Positions 15,767 to 26,453 of a stretch of 64,000 nt of DNA are shown here, one piece after another. Position numbers and translations under genes: made by a program. The stretch is taken from the NCBI GenBank assembly GCA_013390605.1, contig JACAUB010000001.1, positions 284,495 to 348,494 of the forward strand, given 5' to 3'. Numbering within the stretch: the first letter of the stretch is position 1; every line of letters starts with the position of its first letter. The notes below the pieces were generated by a model. It was not told where the DNA came from and made no database searches. It saw only the letters and a list, made by a program, of their open reading frames with translations. The DNA is from Bacteroidota bacterium. GTDB lineage: Bacteria; Bacteroidota; Bacteroidia; Bacteroidales; Cfx3-03.

Positions 15767-18357
15767 AAAAACTATTCTTAATTCTTTTTGCATTTACTAC
15801 TTTTAATTATGTGTATGCACAATCTTTACGTGTAGAAAAAGATTTTGATAGTGGTTGGTTGTTTGCCCGCTATGGTCTACAAGCTGATGGTTCAAGAATT
15901 TCGGAGCCGGGGAAGTTTTCTTCGCTTTCTATTGCAGGATCTAATGAAAAAACGGGATCGGCAAATATCTCGCAAAATGAGTCTGTCTCCCCAAAGGAAA
16001 TTACATTTAGTGATTCAAAATGGCGAAAACTTAACCTGCCACACGATTGGGGAATCGAAGGGCCTTTCAGATCGGATCTGGACGGCAATACAGGAAAACT
16101 GCCCTGGCGTGGTATCGGTTGGTATCGAAAACATTTTACCATCTCTTCGGCTGAAAAAGGAAAACAGATTTATCTTGACTTTGATGGCGCAATGGCGAAT
16201 GCTGAAGTGTGGCTGAATGGAAATAAGGTGGGAGAACGACCTTATGGATACAGCTCGTTCAGGGTGGATTTGACGCCGTTTATTCTCTTGAATAAAGACA
16301 ATGTCATTGCTGTTCGATTGAATACAGAAAAGCTGGGTTCGCGGTGGTATCCGGGCGCCGGCATATACCGGCATGTGCGTTTGGTAGAAACAAATCGTAT
16401 ACATGTAGCACCGTGGGGCGTCTTTGTTTCCACTCCTGAAATAACGGCCGAATATGGCAAAGCGCAGATTGCTGTTACCATCACAAATAATACAACGAAG
16501 AACCCAGTGCAGATAAAATATGCTGTTGAGATTTTTGAATTGGATAGCAATGATAGAATCGGGGGAAAAGTTAGTTCAAGTAAGAAACAATTATTATACA
16601 TCCAATCCAATCAACAAAGTTCAGGAATGTTGAACATGGAGATTACACATCCAAAACGATGGAGTTTGGAAAACACAAATCGCTATCTGGCCCGTGTATC
16701 AGTATTTGCTGAAAATAAGTTGGTGGATATCTATGATACACCTTTCGGCTTTCGCACTATTCAATTTACACACGATAACGGTTTCTTGTTGAACGGAAAA
16801 CGAGTACAATTACAGGGAACTTGTAATCATCAGGATTTGGGTGCATTGGGTACAGCTATCAATATATACGCTTTAAAGAGGCAATTAACTCTTTTGAAAA
16901 ATATGGGATGTAATGCCTTACGTACTTCACATAATCCACCTGCTCCAGAGTTGCTTACACTCGCTGATAAAATGGGCTTTTTGGTGATGGATGAAGCATT
17001 TGATTGTTGGGAAGAGGGTAAAACTCCAGATGACTATGGGGCGCATTATAAACAATGGCATAAGAAAGATCTGGAAATGTTGGTTCACAGGGACCGGAAT
17101 CATCCATCGGTAATACTTTGGAGTACTGGAAATGAAGTGCCTGAACAATATTCCCCGGAGAAAGGAATTACAAGACACCTCACCGAGATTATTCATAGCT
17201 ATGATACCACTCGTCCGGTAACTTTTGGTGCTTCCTGGCCTAGTAAGTCCGCATTCAACGGAACGGAACTGCAAGTAGATGTGCATGGCATGAACTATGC
17301 CTCGGGTAGCGCTTATGGAGGACCCAATTTGTATGGAGATTTTTTAAGCTTCAAGGGACATGAGCATTTATCTGGTTTTGGAAGTGAAACAAGTTCAACG
17401 ATGAGTTCGAGAGGTGAATATTATCCCAAAAAATTCCAGGTATCCTCTTATGACTTAACCGAGCCAGGATGGGGATCGTTACCTGATGCGGAGTTCAAAG
17501 CCCTTGATAGATTTCCTGCCATCTGTGGAGAATTTGTGTGGACCGGTTTCGATTATTTGGGCGAGCCGACTCCTTTTAACAGCGATGCAAGTATCTTGTT
17601 AAACCATGCAGCATTGAATAAGGAACAACTGGAGAAAGAAAAAGAGGAACTTGAGAAAATAGAAAAAAGTCGCCCTCCATCACGTAGTAGTTATTTTGGC
17701 ATGATTGATCTGGCTGGTTTCCCAAAGGATCGTTATTATTTATATCAGTCCAGATGGCGTCCTGATTATCCTATGGTGCATATATTGCCACATTGGAATT
17801 TTCCAAACCGGATAGGTGAAATAACTCCCGTATTTATTTACACATCAGGTGATGAAGCTGAATTGTTTTTAAACGGTAAATCTCTTGGTAGAAAGAGGAA
17901 ACAACCATTGGAATATCGTCTGTGTTGGAATGAAGTAAAATATGAGCCGGGGGAATTAAAAGCGATTACTTATAAAAATGAAAAGGAATGGGCTACTACA
18001 ACGGTAAAAACAACGGGTTCTCCTGTGAAGTTAACGTTGACGCTTGACAAAACTACTGTTTGTTCAGATGGAACTGATCTCGTTTTTGTGACAATTGCAG
18101 TAACCGATAAAGAAGGAAATACAGTACCTGATGCGAATAATCTTATTAAGTGCCGATTGAAGGGTGCCGGAGAAATAGTAGCTACTGATAATGGTGATGC
18201 AACTTGTTTTATTACATTTTCCAACCCGGTACGTCCTGCTTTTAACGGATTACTATTAGCTATTGTGAAAGCAAAACTCAATGCAAAAGGCAGGCTGGAA
18301 TTGATTGCCGAATCGGATGGACTGGAAACCGGCGTTGCCGAAATCAGGATTAAGTGA
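15763..18357 (+). CDS. GH2 family glycosidase (beta-galactosidase-like)
   Basis: An 864-aa exported enzyme with signal peptide MKKLFLILFAFTTFNYVYA. Order: sugar-binding jelly roll (about 30-200, with LPHDWGIEGPF and WYRKHF), immunoglobulin-like domain, TIM barrel (about 330-640), then C-terminal domains including a DUF4982-type segment (VFIYTSGDEAELFLNGKSLG) and an Ig-like end. The acid/base is Glu458 in STGNEVPE and the nucleophile Glu542 in FGSETSS, both as expected. GH2 covers beta-galactosidases, beta-mannosidases and beta-glucuronidases; DUF4982-bearing members are usually beta-galactosidase- or glucuronidase-like. A charged KEQLEKEKEELEKIEKS insertion near residue 625 is unusual. ATGA-coupled to the GH43 gene. 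Confidence 0.9.
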   Translation: MKKLFLILFAFTTFNYVYAQSLRVEKDFDSGWLFARYGLQADGSRISEPGKFSSLSIAGSNEKTGSANISQNESVSPKEITFSDSKWRKLNLPHDWGIEGPFRSDLDGNTGKLPWRGIGWYRKHFTISSAEKGKQIYLDFDGAMANAEVWLNGNKVGERPYGYSSFRVDLTPFILLNKDNVIAVRLNTEKLGSRWYPGAGIYRHVRLVETNRIHVAPWGVFVSTPEITAEYGKAQIAVTITNNTTKNPVQIKYAVEIFELDSNDRIGGKVSSSKKQLLYIQSNQQSSGMLNMEITHPKRWSLENTNRYLARVSVFAENKLVDIYDTPFGFRTIQFTHDNGFLLNGKRVQLQGTCNHQDLGALGTAINIYALKRQLTLLKNMGCNALRTSHNPPAPELLTLADKMGFLVMDEAFDCWEEGKTPDDYGAHYKQWHKKDLEMLVHRDRNHPSVILWSTGNEVPEQYSPEKGITRHLTEIIHSYDTTRPVTFGASWPSKSAFNGTELQVDVHGMNYASGSAYGGPNLYGDFLSFKGHEHLSGFGSETSSTMSSRGEYYPKKFQVSSYDLTEPGWGSLPDAEFKALDRFPAICGEFVWTGFDYLGEPTPFNSDASILLNHAALNKEQLEKEKEELEKIEKSRPPSRSSYFGMIDLAGFPKDRYYLYQSRWRPDYPMVHILPHWNFPNRIGEITPVFIYTSGDEAELFLNGKSLGRKRKQPLEYRLCWNEVKYEPGELKAITYKNEKEWATTTVKTTGSPVKLTLTLDKTTVCSDGTDLVFVTIAVTDKEGNTVPDANNLIKCRLKGAGEIVATDNGDATCFITFSNPVRPAFNGLLLAIVKAKLNAKGRLELIAESDGLETGVAEIRIK

Positions 18358-18433
18358 AATGGAAGATGTAAAAGGACAAATACAAAAGGTATAAAAGAAT
18401 ATAAAGTGGCAAACGATCTAAATATTTGAAAAA

Positions 18434-20905
18434 ATGAAAAAAAACTGGATCCTCTGGATTTCAATTGTGTTGATTTTCTCCCTAACCTCAGGCGCAAAAG
18501 AAAAAGTCGCTTTTGAAACAACTTATTTTAAAGTTGGGGTAGATAGTAAGGGATTCATTAATAGTTTTATTGATAAGAAAACATCTCATGATTACTTTCC
18601 TTCAGTGAAGTCTGTGCCATTACTTTCGCTTTATAAGGATTCTACTTATATTTTGCCGGTATCATTCCACCCAAATCAAAAGAGCCAAAATGAGTTTTTT
18701 ATAAAATATCAGAATGGCTCGCTGGCAACTATTCGTGTTGTTTCAAAAGGGGATTACCTTCGTTTTGAATTAATTTCCCTTGAGCCTCGCAACGGCGTTG
18801 AAGCTGTTGTTTGGGGTCCTTACCCAACCTCAATTGATGAAAAAATAGGGGAAACTATTTGCGTAGTTCGTGATCAGAAATATGCGATTGGTTTACAAGC
18901 TCTAAATATTAATACTATTGAAGGTTTACCTGATATTGATGATAGTGGATGTGTAATCGATCCGCTTCCAGGTCAACGACTACCTGATTCTCTTAAAAAT
19001 AAAATAGGTCAGAAAGTTGATGTGAATGTAAATGTTACAGGCGATATGCCTGATTATGTCAGGATGTATCGGGGCAGTGCGGCAATAAAAAAACCTTATG
19101 GAAGTGAATTACGGCTATTTTCCAGAGATCGGAGGATTCCAAGAGTAATTAAAAATTGGCAGGGCGATAAACGTTATTCACAATATGTTGAACCGATCGA
19201 TGTCGATTTTGTCGGTTCATCAATTGCCCTGTTTGGTTGTCCTGTCTCTTCGACACTTGATGTAATTGAAAAAATAGAGATGGGTGAAGGACTTCCTCAT
19301 CCTATGCTGGATGGGGTGTGGCTTAAAAGGTCAACGATCCCGGGAGAGGCATATCTTTTAAATGAAGGAGATCCTAAGCAAAGTATAAAATATGCCAAAG
19401 CCTGTGGGTTCAAATTGATTCATATGGGAGATGTTTTTCAAAGTTGGGGCCATTTTGGGCTTTCTACCAAGAGATTTCCCAATGGAGCAGAGGATCTTCA
19501 TAAAGCAACAGATTCTGCCCGGAAGGAGGGGATTTCGCTTGGTGTTCATACGCTTACAATGTTTACAACAAAAAATGATCCTTATGTAACTCCTGTTCCC
19601 AGCGATAGTTTATGTAAAACCGGCAGTTCAATTCTTACAAAAGATATTGGTAAAGATGATGATCTAATTTATATTAAAGATCCAGCTTATTTTAAAAATA
19701 TGGGGAATACCCATACCGTTAAAATTGGTAAGGAACTGGTTAATTATCGTAAAGTTTCGACAGATGAACCCTGGCGACTTATAGATTGCAAGAGAGGACA
19801 ATATGGTACTTCTGCTAGCGCACATATATCGGGTACAATGATTGATAAATTAACGAATGATGATTATAGTGGATTCTATCCCGATATAAAACTTCAGGAT
19901 GTCTATGCAAAAAGATTAGCTCAGGTTTGCAATGAAACAGGAATTGACCTGATGGATTTTGATGGCTACGGGGGAGGCTCACCTACCGGGCATGAAAATT
20001 ATGGTGCCGGGCGTTTTATTGAAATGTGGTATAAAAGCCTCGATAGATATCGGCTTACTTGTGGGGCCGGCACTTTTCATTACTATTGGCACATATATGC
20101 TTTTATGAATTGGGGTGAACCATGGTATAATTCACTAAGGGAGAGTCAGGTAAATTATCGCATTGAAAATCAACGATATTTTGACAGAAACCTGATGCCG
20201 GGTATGCTTGGTTGGTTTACGTTAAATCCTGAATTTCGACCAGAAGAAGTGGAATGGATACAGGCAAGAAGTGCCGCATTTAATGCAGGGTATCTGTTAC
20301 GTGTGGACGAAAGCATAGAAAAGAACGGATATAAAGATCAGTTATTTGAAGAGATAAGGGAATGGCAGAAAGCAAGAAGAGTCAATGCCTTCTCTTTGGA
20401 ACAAAAAGAACGAATGCAAAACCCAAAGAACGAATTCCACCTTGAAAAAGGAGGAGAAAACAGTTGGAATCTTTATCCTGTGAAGTTTAGCCGTGGTTAC
20501 CTACATAAATTCAGGGATGTACAAACAGGTGAGCCTGTCGCTTCTAAATTTGCAGTAAATAATCCATATCAAGAACAACCTCTGCAGTTTTATATTACTG
20601 TTCAAGCTGTAGACAATGATCTGTCAGCTACAGTTTCGCATATCCAATTTAAGATTAACAATTATCAAACTATCGAATTGAACACTCCACTGAAAGCTGG
20701 TGATCGTGTATGTTGCGATGGGCAGAAAGTCTATTTATGCGATAAAACATGGAATAGGGTAAGTGTAATCAGTAATGATAAAATACCTGTTTGCGAAAAT
20801 GGAAATGTCGAGATTGTAGTCACCAGCGAATTCAGCGGAAGTAAATCACCCAATCTTGGGATTGAGTTTAAATCAGTCGGAGTACTTGAAAAAGTAGGAA
20901 AATAA
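18434..20905 (+). CDS. Large secreted protein of unrecognised family, glycosidase-like barrel
   Basis: An 823-aa protein with a signal peptide (MKKNWILWISIVLIFSLTSG). The N-terminal 260 residues look like a beta-sandwich (YFKVGVDSKGFINSFIDKKT, LRFELISL). The middle alternates strands and helices as in a TIM barrel: FKLIHMGDVFQSWGHFG, GISLGVHTLTMF, then a candidate catalytic strand DLMDFDGYGGG near residue 510 and AFMNWGEPWYNS. The end (about 700-823) is a beta domain. The Asp-rich strand and clan-D-like layout suggest a retaining alpha-glycosidase, but I cannot assign a CAZy family. Its position in the GH cluster, 76 bp after GH2, supports a role in the same glycan pathway. Confidence 0.6.
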   Translation: MKKNWILWISIVLIFSLTSGAKEKVAFETTYFKVGVDSKGFINSFIDKKTSHDYFPSVKSVPLLSLYKDSTYILPVSFHPNQKSQNEFFIKYQNGSLATIRVVSKGDYLRFELISLEPRNGVEAVVWGPYPTSIDEKIGETICVVRDQKYAIGLQALNINTIEGLPDIDDSGCVIDPLPGQRLPDSLKNKIGQKVDVNVNVTGDMPDYVRMYRGSAAIKKPYGSELRLFSRDRRIPRVIKNWQGDKRYSQYVEPIDVDFVGSSIALFGCPVSSTLDVIEKIEMGEGLPHPMLDGVWLKRSTIPGEAYLLNEGDPKQSIKYAKACGFKLIHMGDVFQSWGHFGLSTKRFPNGAEDLHKATDSARKEGISLGVHTLTMFTTKNDPYVTPVPSDSLCKTGSSILTKDIGKDDDLIYIKDPAYFKNMGNTHTVKIGKELVNYRKVSTDEPWRLIDCKRGQYGTSASAHISGTMIDKLTNDDYSGFYPDIKLQDVYAKRLAQVCNETGIDLMDFDGYGGGSPTGHENYGAGRFIEMWYKSLDRYRLTCGAGTFHYYWHIYAFMNWGEPWYNSLRESQVNYRIENQRYFDRNLMPGMLGWFTLNPEFRPEEVEWIQARSAAFNAGYLLRVDESIEKNGYKDQLFEEIREWQKARRVNAFSLEQKERMQNPKNEFHLEKGGENSWNLYPVKFSRGYLHKFRDVQTGEPVASKFAVNNPYQEQPLQFYITVQAVDNDLSATVSHIQFKINNYQTIELNTPLKAGDRVCCDGQKVYLCDKTWNRVSVISNDKIPVCENGNVEIVVTSEFSGSKSPNLGIEFKSVGVLEKVGK

Positions 20906-21035
20906 AATGACGAAATAGGCATGTTCGTTTGCCACAAACCTGATTAAGAAGAACAGTGAAACTGTTAAGATTTTTGTTATGTTTCACGACTTTTGCTGGT
21001 ACAGTAAAGATTATTAAAATTTAAGAACCATTTAC

Positions 21036-23432
21036 ATGCAACTTTTCTTTTCAAAATTAGCACTCAGAGAATCAATAATATGTCTTATGTTTGGTTGCAT
21101 ACTGTTTGTGACAGAACCAACAAAGGCACAACTTGTCCACAATCCAGATACAGAAGGAACATGGTTGCCTGTTACTCAATCAAAAGGAGTTAATACTGAT
21201 CCTGTAACGGCAACTGTTAATGAATTTTTGAAAAGTCTTAAAGGTAGTTTCCGGCCAATGCTTTGTAGGTATCAAGGTTCTAAGCTGATCGGTAGTAGAC
21301 CATTTAAGTCAGGCAAAGTTGAGGACAACTCAAGTAAATGGTCTTGTGTTGTTGAAAGTACGGAGGTGCCTGATAAGAACGGAAAAGCAATAGATGTTAC
21401 GTTAACTTTTAAACTTGTTGATGGTGCCGCTTTATCATCCGGAGTAGCTGCTGCATTTGATTTTAGGCAGTGGAGTACTAATAATTATGTAATGATCCCG
21501 TCTTCCATTTACAATGGTAATCGAAATAAAATAGAATTACGAGGGTATTGCACCGGCTTTGATAAAGAGGATTTTTATAATAAAAATATACCGCAAATTA
21601 CTACAGAACTACCTCAGTTATCTCCAATACCTGATGTTGTTTCAAAAATAGAAGTGAGTTCATGTAACACTGCCACTCCTGCTATGTGTTTTTTCAACAA
21701 GCAAAAAAAACATGCATTCATTGTCCTTACAGAACAAGGAATCCGTAAGAGTGAAAGTATTCTGGATAATGGTTTTATGATTGAAGAAAGCAAGGATCGT
21801 TCTCAGGCAACATTCGTTGTCAGTGCTCCTGGTGTACGAGAGCGTAAGCCTGAATTTATTGGGTTTGGAAGCAGTCTTGATCGTGGTATTGACTGGAAAG
21901 TTGGAGATGAAATAACTTTACGTTTACGTATATATTCTTTTACAACACCTGATATTCCCGGATTACTAGAGAAATTCATGACTGTCCGCAAAGCTGTTAC
22001 TGGTCCAAACCACACACGTAATTTATTTCCTTTCAGTGAGATCACAAATATTATGACGAAACAGATCGACAAAAGATGGCTTGATAAATCTGTTTATAAA
22101 TACTATTGTCCTGAAAACTCTGATAAAGTTTGTATTGGTTGGATTGGAGGATTAATGAATACTTTTCCAATGCTTGCGCTAAATGATAAAATGCATCGTG
22201 ATAGGGTAATCAATACTTTTGACTTCGCGTTGCCTGCTATTGTGGGTAAATCTGGATATTTTCTTGCTGCCATGAATCCCGATGGAAAAGCTAGTGGCAG
22301 AGATTGGTTCCCTAATCAGCCAATTGTATTGACCCGACAGAATGCCGACGCGCTGTTTTGGCTCATTAAACAATTTATGGTGCTTAAGGCGCAGGACAAT
22401 GGTTCTGCTATTAAGCCTGAATGGGAACAATCTGTTAAGCAACTGGCTCAGGCGTTTGTGAAAACATGGAAAAAATATGGACAATGGGGCAATTATGTAA
22501 ACCATGAAACAGGAGAAATAGCAATCTATAATACCACCAGTGGCGCTACAGCAATTGGTGGACTTGCTTTAGCATCGAAATGGTTTAATAATCTTGAGTT
22601 TATGAGCGTTGCTAAAGAAGCAGCCGAATATTATTATAAACAAGACTTTGTTCAGAAAGGCTTCACCTATGGCGCTTGTTCTGATATTTTACAGAATGCC
22701 GATTCAGAAACCGCAGCAGGACTAATGACTGCCTTAATGGCTTTATACGAAACAACCAATGATAATAAATGGTTAGAGATGAGTCGTAATCTCGCTAACC
22801 TGGCAGCTACCTGGGTTGTCTCGTACGACTACGTACTACCAAAGGAAACCGAGCTTGCAAAATTAAATGCAAAACTTACAGGTGCGATTTGGGCCAGTAC
22901 TCAAAATAAACATGGTGCACCCGGCTTTTGTACTTCATCAGGTGATCCGTTGTTTAAAATATTTAGAGCTACAGGCGATTATCGTTATGCTGAACTTATG
23001 CGTGATATTACCCATGCTTATGCTGAAGGAATAAAACCAAACGGAGCAATTACAGAACGCCTCACATATTGTGATGCAGATAATCGTGGAAGTCGTGGTG
23101 GTGATGGTTTTGGTTCAACAGGCTGGAACGAATTGAATGGCATATTAATGGCATTGGAACTTCCCGGCATATACTTGCGTACTGATATGGATGAGTTTGT
23201 TATCTTCGATCATGTTGATGCGAAAGTTATTAAGCGTGATGCAGAAGCTGTAACGCTTAAGATCTCAAATACTACCAAATACGATGCCTCAGTTAGTATA
23301 TTAGCTGAGAATGCAAAACAAGCAAGGTCCCCGCTTGGATACACATCATTTCTTAAATATCCAAAGGTCGAAATGAAGAGCGGCGAAACCAAAACTGTTA
23401 TAATTACTGTTGATGGAAAAATTCAAAATTAA
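21036..23432 (+). CDS. Large secreted protein with predicted alpha-toroid, unrecognised family
   Basis: A 798-aa protein with a signal peptide ending near EPTKAQ. Residues about 35-330 look like a beta-sandwich domain (LTFKLVDGAALSSGVAAAFDF, ITLRLRIYSFTTPD). Residues about 340-700 are helical repeats resembling an (alpha/alpha)6 barrel, with WFPNQPIVLTRQNADALFW, YGACSDILQNADSETAAG and GSRGGDGFGSTGWNE as conserved-looking loops. A short C-terminal beta domain ends it. This architecture is typical of glycosidases and lyases acting on uronic-acid or rhamnose-containing glycans, yet no family is obvious to me. It lies 130 bp after the previous gene, same strand. Confidence 0.6.
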   Translation: MQLFFSKLALRESIICLMFGCILFVTEPTKAQLVHNPDTEGTWLPVTQSKGVNTDPVTATVNEFLKSLKGSFRPMLCRYQGSKLIGSRPFKSGKVEDNSSKWSCVVESTEVPDKNGKAIDVTLTFKLVDGAALSSGVAAAFDFRQWSTNNYVMIPSSIYNGNRNKIELRGYCTGFDKEDFYNKNIPQITTELPQLSPIPDVVSKIEVSSCNTATPAMCFFNKQKKHAFIVLTEQGIRKSESILDNGFMIEESKDRSQATFVVSAPGVRERKPEFIGFGSSLDRGIDWKVGDEITLRLRIYSFTTPDIPGLLEKFMTVRKAVTGPNHTRNLFPFSEITNIMTKQIDKRWLDKSVYKYYCPENSDKVCIGWIGGLMNTFPMLALNDKMHRDRVINTFDFALPAIVGKSGYFLAAMNPDGKASGRDWFPNQPIVLTRQNADALFWLIKQFMVLKAQDNGSAIKPEWEQSVKQLAQAFVKTWKKYGQWGNYVNHETGEIAIYNTTSGATAIGGLALASKWFNNLEFMSVAKEAAEYYYKQDFVQKGFTYGACSDILQNADSETAAGLMTALMALYETTNDNKWLEMSRNLANLAATWVVSYDYVLPKETELAKLNAKLTGAIWASTQNKHGAPGFCTSSGDPLFKIFRATGDYRYAELMRDITHAYAEGIKPNGAITERLTYCDADNRGSRGGDGFGSTGWNELNGILMALELPGIYLRTDMDEFVIFDHVDAKVIKRDAEAVTLKISNTTKYDASVSILAENAKQARSPLGYTSFLKYPKVEMKSGETKTVIITVDGKIQN

Positions 23433-23474
23433 GTTATTTCAAGAAATGTGTAAAAAACAAAAAAGTATTTGCAA

Positions 23475-26453
23475 ATGAAACCAAAACTATATTTAGTCAC
23501 AATACTCTTAATCAGTTTCCTTGATTTCCTACCTACTTTTGGTTTAAAAGCGAAGATAGCAACGAATGAATATAGGCCTACAATAAAAAATGAAGCGAAA
23601 GCGGACTTGCCATTTCCAAGTGAAATGGAGTGTTTAGCCCAACCAGTCTATCGCTACCGGACTGATGGGAAACCGGGTCGCGAAATTGTCCTTAACCTTA
23701 AAGGAGCAAAACTTTACGGCAAGGCACAAGTAGAAGTAAATGTTAACGGTAAAACGGAAATAACCTTGATTCCGGCAGCAGATAGTGGATATTCAGTTTA
23801 TCATGTACTGCTTCCGGCTAATGTTGGAATGAAGCAGGAATCAGAAGTTACTCTAATCCTGCGTCAGGGTAATAAAAAATTAAAAAAGACCATTAAAGTA
23901 CCACCGATGCGATATTGGAATGTGTATGTCTACCCCCATTCACATGTGGATATCGGATATACCAACACGCAGAAGAATGTCGAGATCTTGCATAAGACCA
24001 ATATCATAGAGGGAATCAAACTCGCCGAAGCCACAAAGAACTATCCGGATGGAGCCCGTTACAGATGGAATCCTGAAGTTACATGGCCTTTGGAACGGTT
24101 ATGGGAAACGATGCCTACACAACGGGAACACGTTCTGGAAGCCATACGAAATGGCTATCTCTGCGTGGATGCCAGCTATTTAAACCTCAATACCAGCGTT
24201 TGCTCTGATGAAGAGTTGTTCCATATATTTAGTTTCAGCCGCGAAATGCAGAAACTCACAGGAAAACCAATGGATGCTTTCCAGCAAATGGACGTCCCTG
24301 GTATGTCGTGGGGACTGGTGCCCGTCATGGCACAGGAAGGTGTTCGCTACATCATGTCCTGGCCAAACAGCGACCGGGCAGGCAATGCGCACAAAGAAAT
24401 TGACCAGCATCCCTTCTGGTGGATTGGTCCTGACGGCAAGTCCAAAGTGCTCTTTTTACAGCCCGGAGGTTATGCAAATAGTGGCAGCATGGAAAAAGGA
24501 GGGACTACCGGACGTCCTTGGTTTGGTCAACGTGACCCTGATAAGGTGCCCCCTGTAATCAAGACAGGTAGTGCTAATGTCAACTTCACGGATAAACTTT
24601 CAGGTATGGAAAATTCAAAATATCCTTACGATTTTCTAGTGCTCTCCTGGACCCTTTGGGATAACTGCCCGCTTGATGCAGACATACCTGATGCCGTCAG
24701 AAAATGGAACGAACAATACGTCTATCCACATCTCATCATCGCCGGTGGCCATGAAATCATGGAAATGATCGAGAAGAAATATGGCAACCAACTCCCGGAG
24801 GTTAAAGGAGATTATACCGAATATTGGACAGATGGTTTAGGTACTGCAGCGGGTCTGACTGCCCTGAATCGCAATTCCAAAGAACGACTCACTCAAGCCG
24901 AAACCCTCTGGACAATGCTCCGTCCCGGAAAACCATCACCCCGAACCGAGTTTGATGAGGCATGGCGTTATATTGCGCTTGGATCTGAACACACATGGTG
25001 TTCTGAAAATCCTTCAGAACCTTTCTTTCAGGATGCAATCTGGAAGGTCAAGCAGGACTATTTTCGCCAGGCCAACGATCGCACGCAAGCTCTGTTCGAT
25101 GATGCCTTAGCCCCTGCAACTGATAAATCTAATGGTGCACTCGGCCCACTGGAAGGTCCATCTGCCGGTGGCATTGCTGTCTTTAACACCCAGTCATGGA
25201 AACATGGTGGACTTGTGACATTGTCTCAAAAGGAAAGCCTGATTGGAGACCGGGTAATTGACGAACATGGGAAGGATATTCCCTCCCAGCGCCTCTCGAC
25301 AGGAGAGCTGGTCTTTTTGGCCTCTGATATTCCTGCTTTTGGATCGTGCCACTACCGTGTTGAGAAGGGCAAAAGTATTCTGGCTGATGGATGTAAAATC
25401 AAAGGCACTACACTTGAAAACAAGTATCTTCGCGTAAGCATCGACCCCATAACAGGCAATATCACTCATCTAGAAAACATTGCTTCCGGACGTAATTTTG
25501 TTGATGTAAAAGTGAACAGCGGGCTTAATGCTTTCCGTTGGATACCGGCTAACATTGACGCTCCTAAGGCTGATTCCAACATCGTTATTTCTACGGTGGA
25601 GTCTGGTCCTTTTGTTGTTGAATTGCGTGTTTTATCTCAGGGGACTGGTTGCCGATCAATTAGTCGTAGCGTCCGCCTCATTGCTGGACAGCCTTGGGTA
25701 GAGATTACAAATGTAGTAGACAAGCTCCCTTTGGTTGCTAAAGATGGTATACACTTTGGCTTTGGTTTCGATATTCCTCAAGGGAGAACCCGTGTTGACA
25801 TCCCATGGGGTGTTATGGAAATTGAAAAAGACCAGTGGGCACAGGGCAATCGTAACTGGTTGGCTATGCAACGCTGGCTCGATATCTCAAATGATAAAGA
25901 AGGGGTCACCTGGTGCTCACTCGACAGCCCCCTCTTCGAATATGGAAATATTACAGCAAATATTTCAACGGGTTGGGGTGGCCGTGGCCCTTGGCTCAAG
26001 AAACTCGAACCTAGTTCTACTATTTATTCCTGGGTCATGAACAACCACTGGCATACCAATTTCCCACTGACACAGGATGGCCCGGTTACTTTCCGTTATC
26101 GCATTCTCCCACACGAATCATATGATGTTAACGCTGCCAATCATTTCGGACTGGAGCAGTCGCAGCCACTGGCACATGTTACTGCCAATAACGATCCGGG
26201 AATTATTCCGCTGATTAGTGTGGACAATGAACATGTATGTATCACTATCCTCAAACCAACCGAGGATGGCAAAGCCACTATAGTTCGTCTCCGCTCCCTA
26301 TCGGATAAGTCCGAAACAGTGAAGCTCTCTTTTCCCGCTGGTTCACCAAAGTCAATTCGTACCTGTACACTTGAAGAAATTCCAGAAGAAAAAGATGTAG
26401 AAATAGTCTCGCTACCTCCTTACGGATTGATTACGCTACGTGTGGAATTTTGA
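23475..26453 (+). CDS. GH38 family alpha-mannosidase
   Basis: A 992-aa exported enzyme starting at ATG 23475 (MKPKLYLVTILLISFLDFLP signal; the TTG six bases upstream is not needed). After a 140-residue beta domain the GH38 barrel begins with the zinc motif YPHSHVDIGYT (His157, Asp159). The nucleophile is in FQQMDVPGMSWG (Asp273), and ALGSEHTWC contributes another likely metal-site His. The C-terminal half is the usual series of beta domains. Family activity: retaining zinc-dependent hydrolysis of terminal alpha-mannose. GC is higher than in the two genes before it, and it closes the plus-strand cluster; a terminator lies about 320 bp downstream. Confidence 0.9.
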   Translation: MKPKLYLVTILLISFLDFLPTFGLKAKIATNEYRPTIKNEAKADLPFPSEMECLAQPVYRYRTDGKPGREIVLNLKGAKLYGKAQVEVNVNGKTEITLIPAADSGYSVYHVLLPANVGMKQESEVTLILRQGNKKLKKTIKVPPMRYWNVYVYPHSHVDIGYTNTQKNVEILHKTNIIEGIKLAEATKNYPDGARYRWNPEVTWPLERLWETMPTQREHVLEAIRNGYLCVDASYLNLNTSVCSDEELFHIFSFSREMQKLTGKPMDAFQQMDVPGMSWGLVPVMAQEGVRYIMSWPNSDRAGNAHKEIDQHPFWWIGPDGKSKVLFLQPGGYANSGSMEKGGTTGRPWFGQRDPDKVPPVIKTGSANVNFTDKLSGMENSKYPYDFLVLSWTLWDNCPLDADIPDAVRKWNEQYVYPHLIIAGGHEIMEMIEKKYGNQLPEVKGDYTEYWTDGLGTAAGLTALNRNSKERLTQAETLWTMLRPGKPSPRTEFDEAWRYIALGSEHTWCSENPSEPFFQDAIWKVKQDYFRQANDRTQALFDDALAPATDKSNGALGPLEGPSAGGIAVFNTQSWKHGGLVTLSQKESLIGDRVIDEHGKDIPSQRLSTGELVFLASDIPAFGSCHYRVEKGKSILADGCKIKGTTLENKYLRVSIDPITGNITHLENIASGRNFVDVKVNSGLNAFRWIPANIDAPKADSNIVISTVESGPFVVELRVLSQGTGCRSISRSVRLIAGQPWVEITNVVDKLPLVAKDGIHFGFGFDIPQGRTRVDIPWGVMEIEKDQWAQGNRNWLAMQRWLDISNDKEGVTWCSLDSPLFEYGNITANISTGWGGRGPWLKKLEPSSTIYSWVMNNHWHTNFPLTQDGPVTFRYRILPHESYDVNAANHFGLEQSQPLAHVTANNDPGIIPLISVDNEHVCITILKPTEDGKATIVRLRSLSDKSETVKLSFPAGSPKSIRTCTLEEIPEEKDVEIVSLPPYGLITLRVEF

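Noticed and set aside
17970..18521. 183-codon minus-strand frame over the end of the GH2 gene
   Set aside because: Antisense to clear GH2 C-terminal sequence and to the next gene's signal peptide; low-complexity Ser/Phe/Val content typical of shadows.
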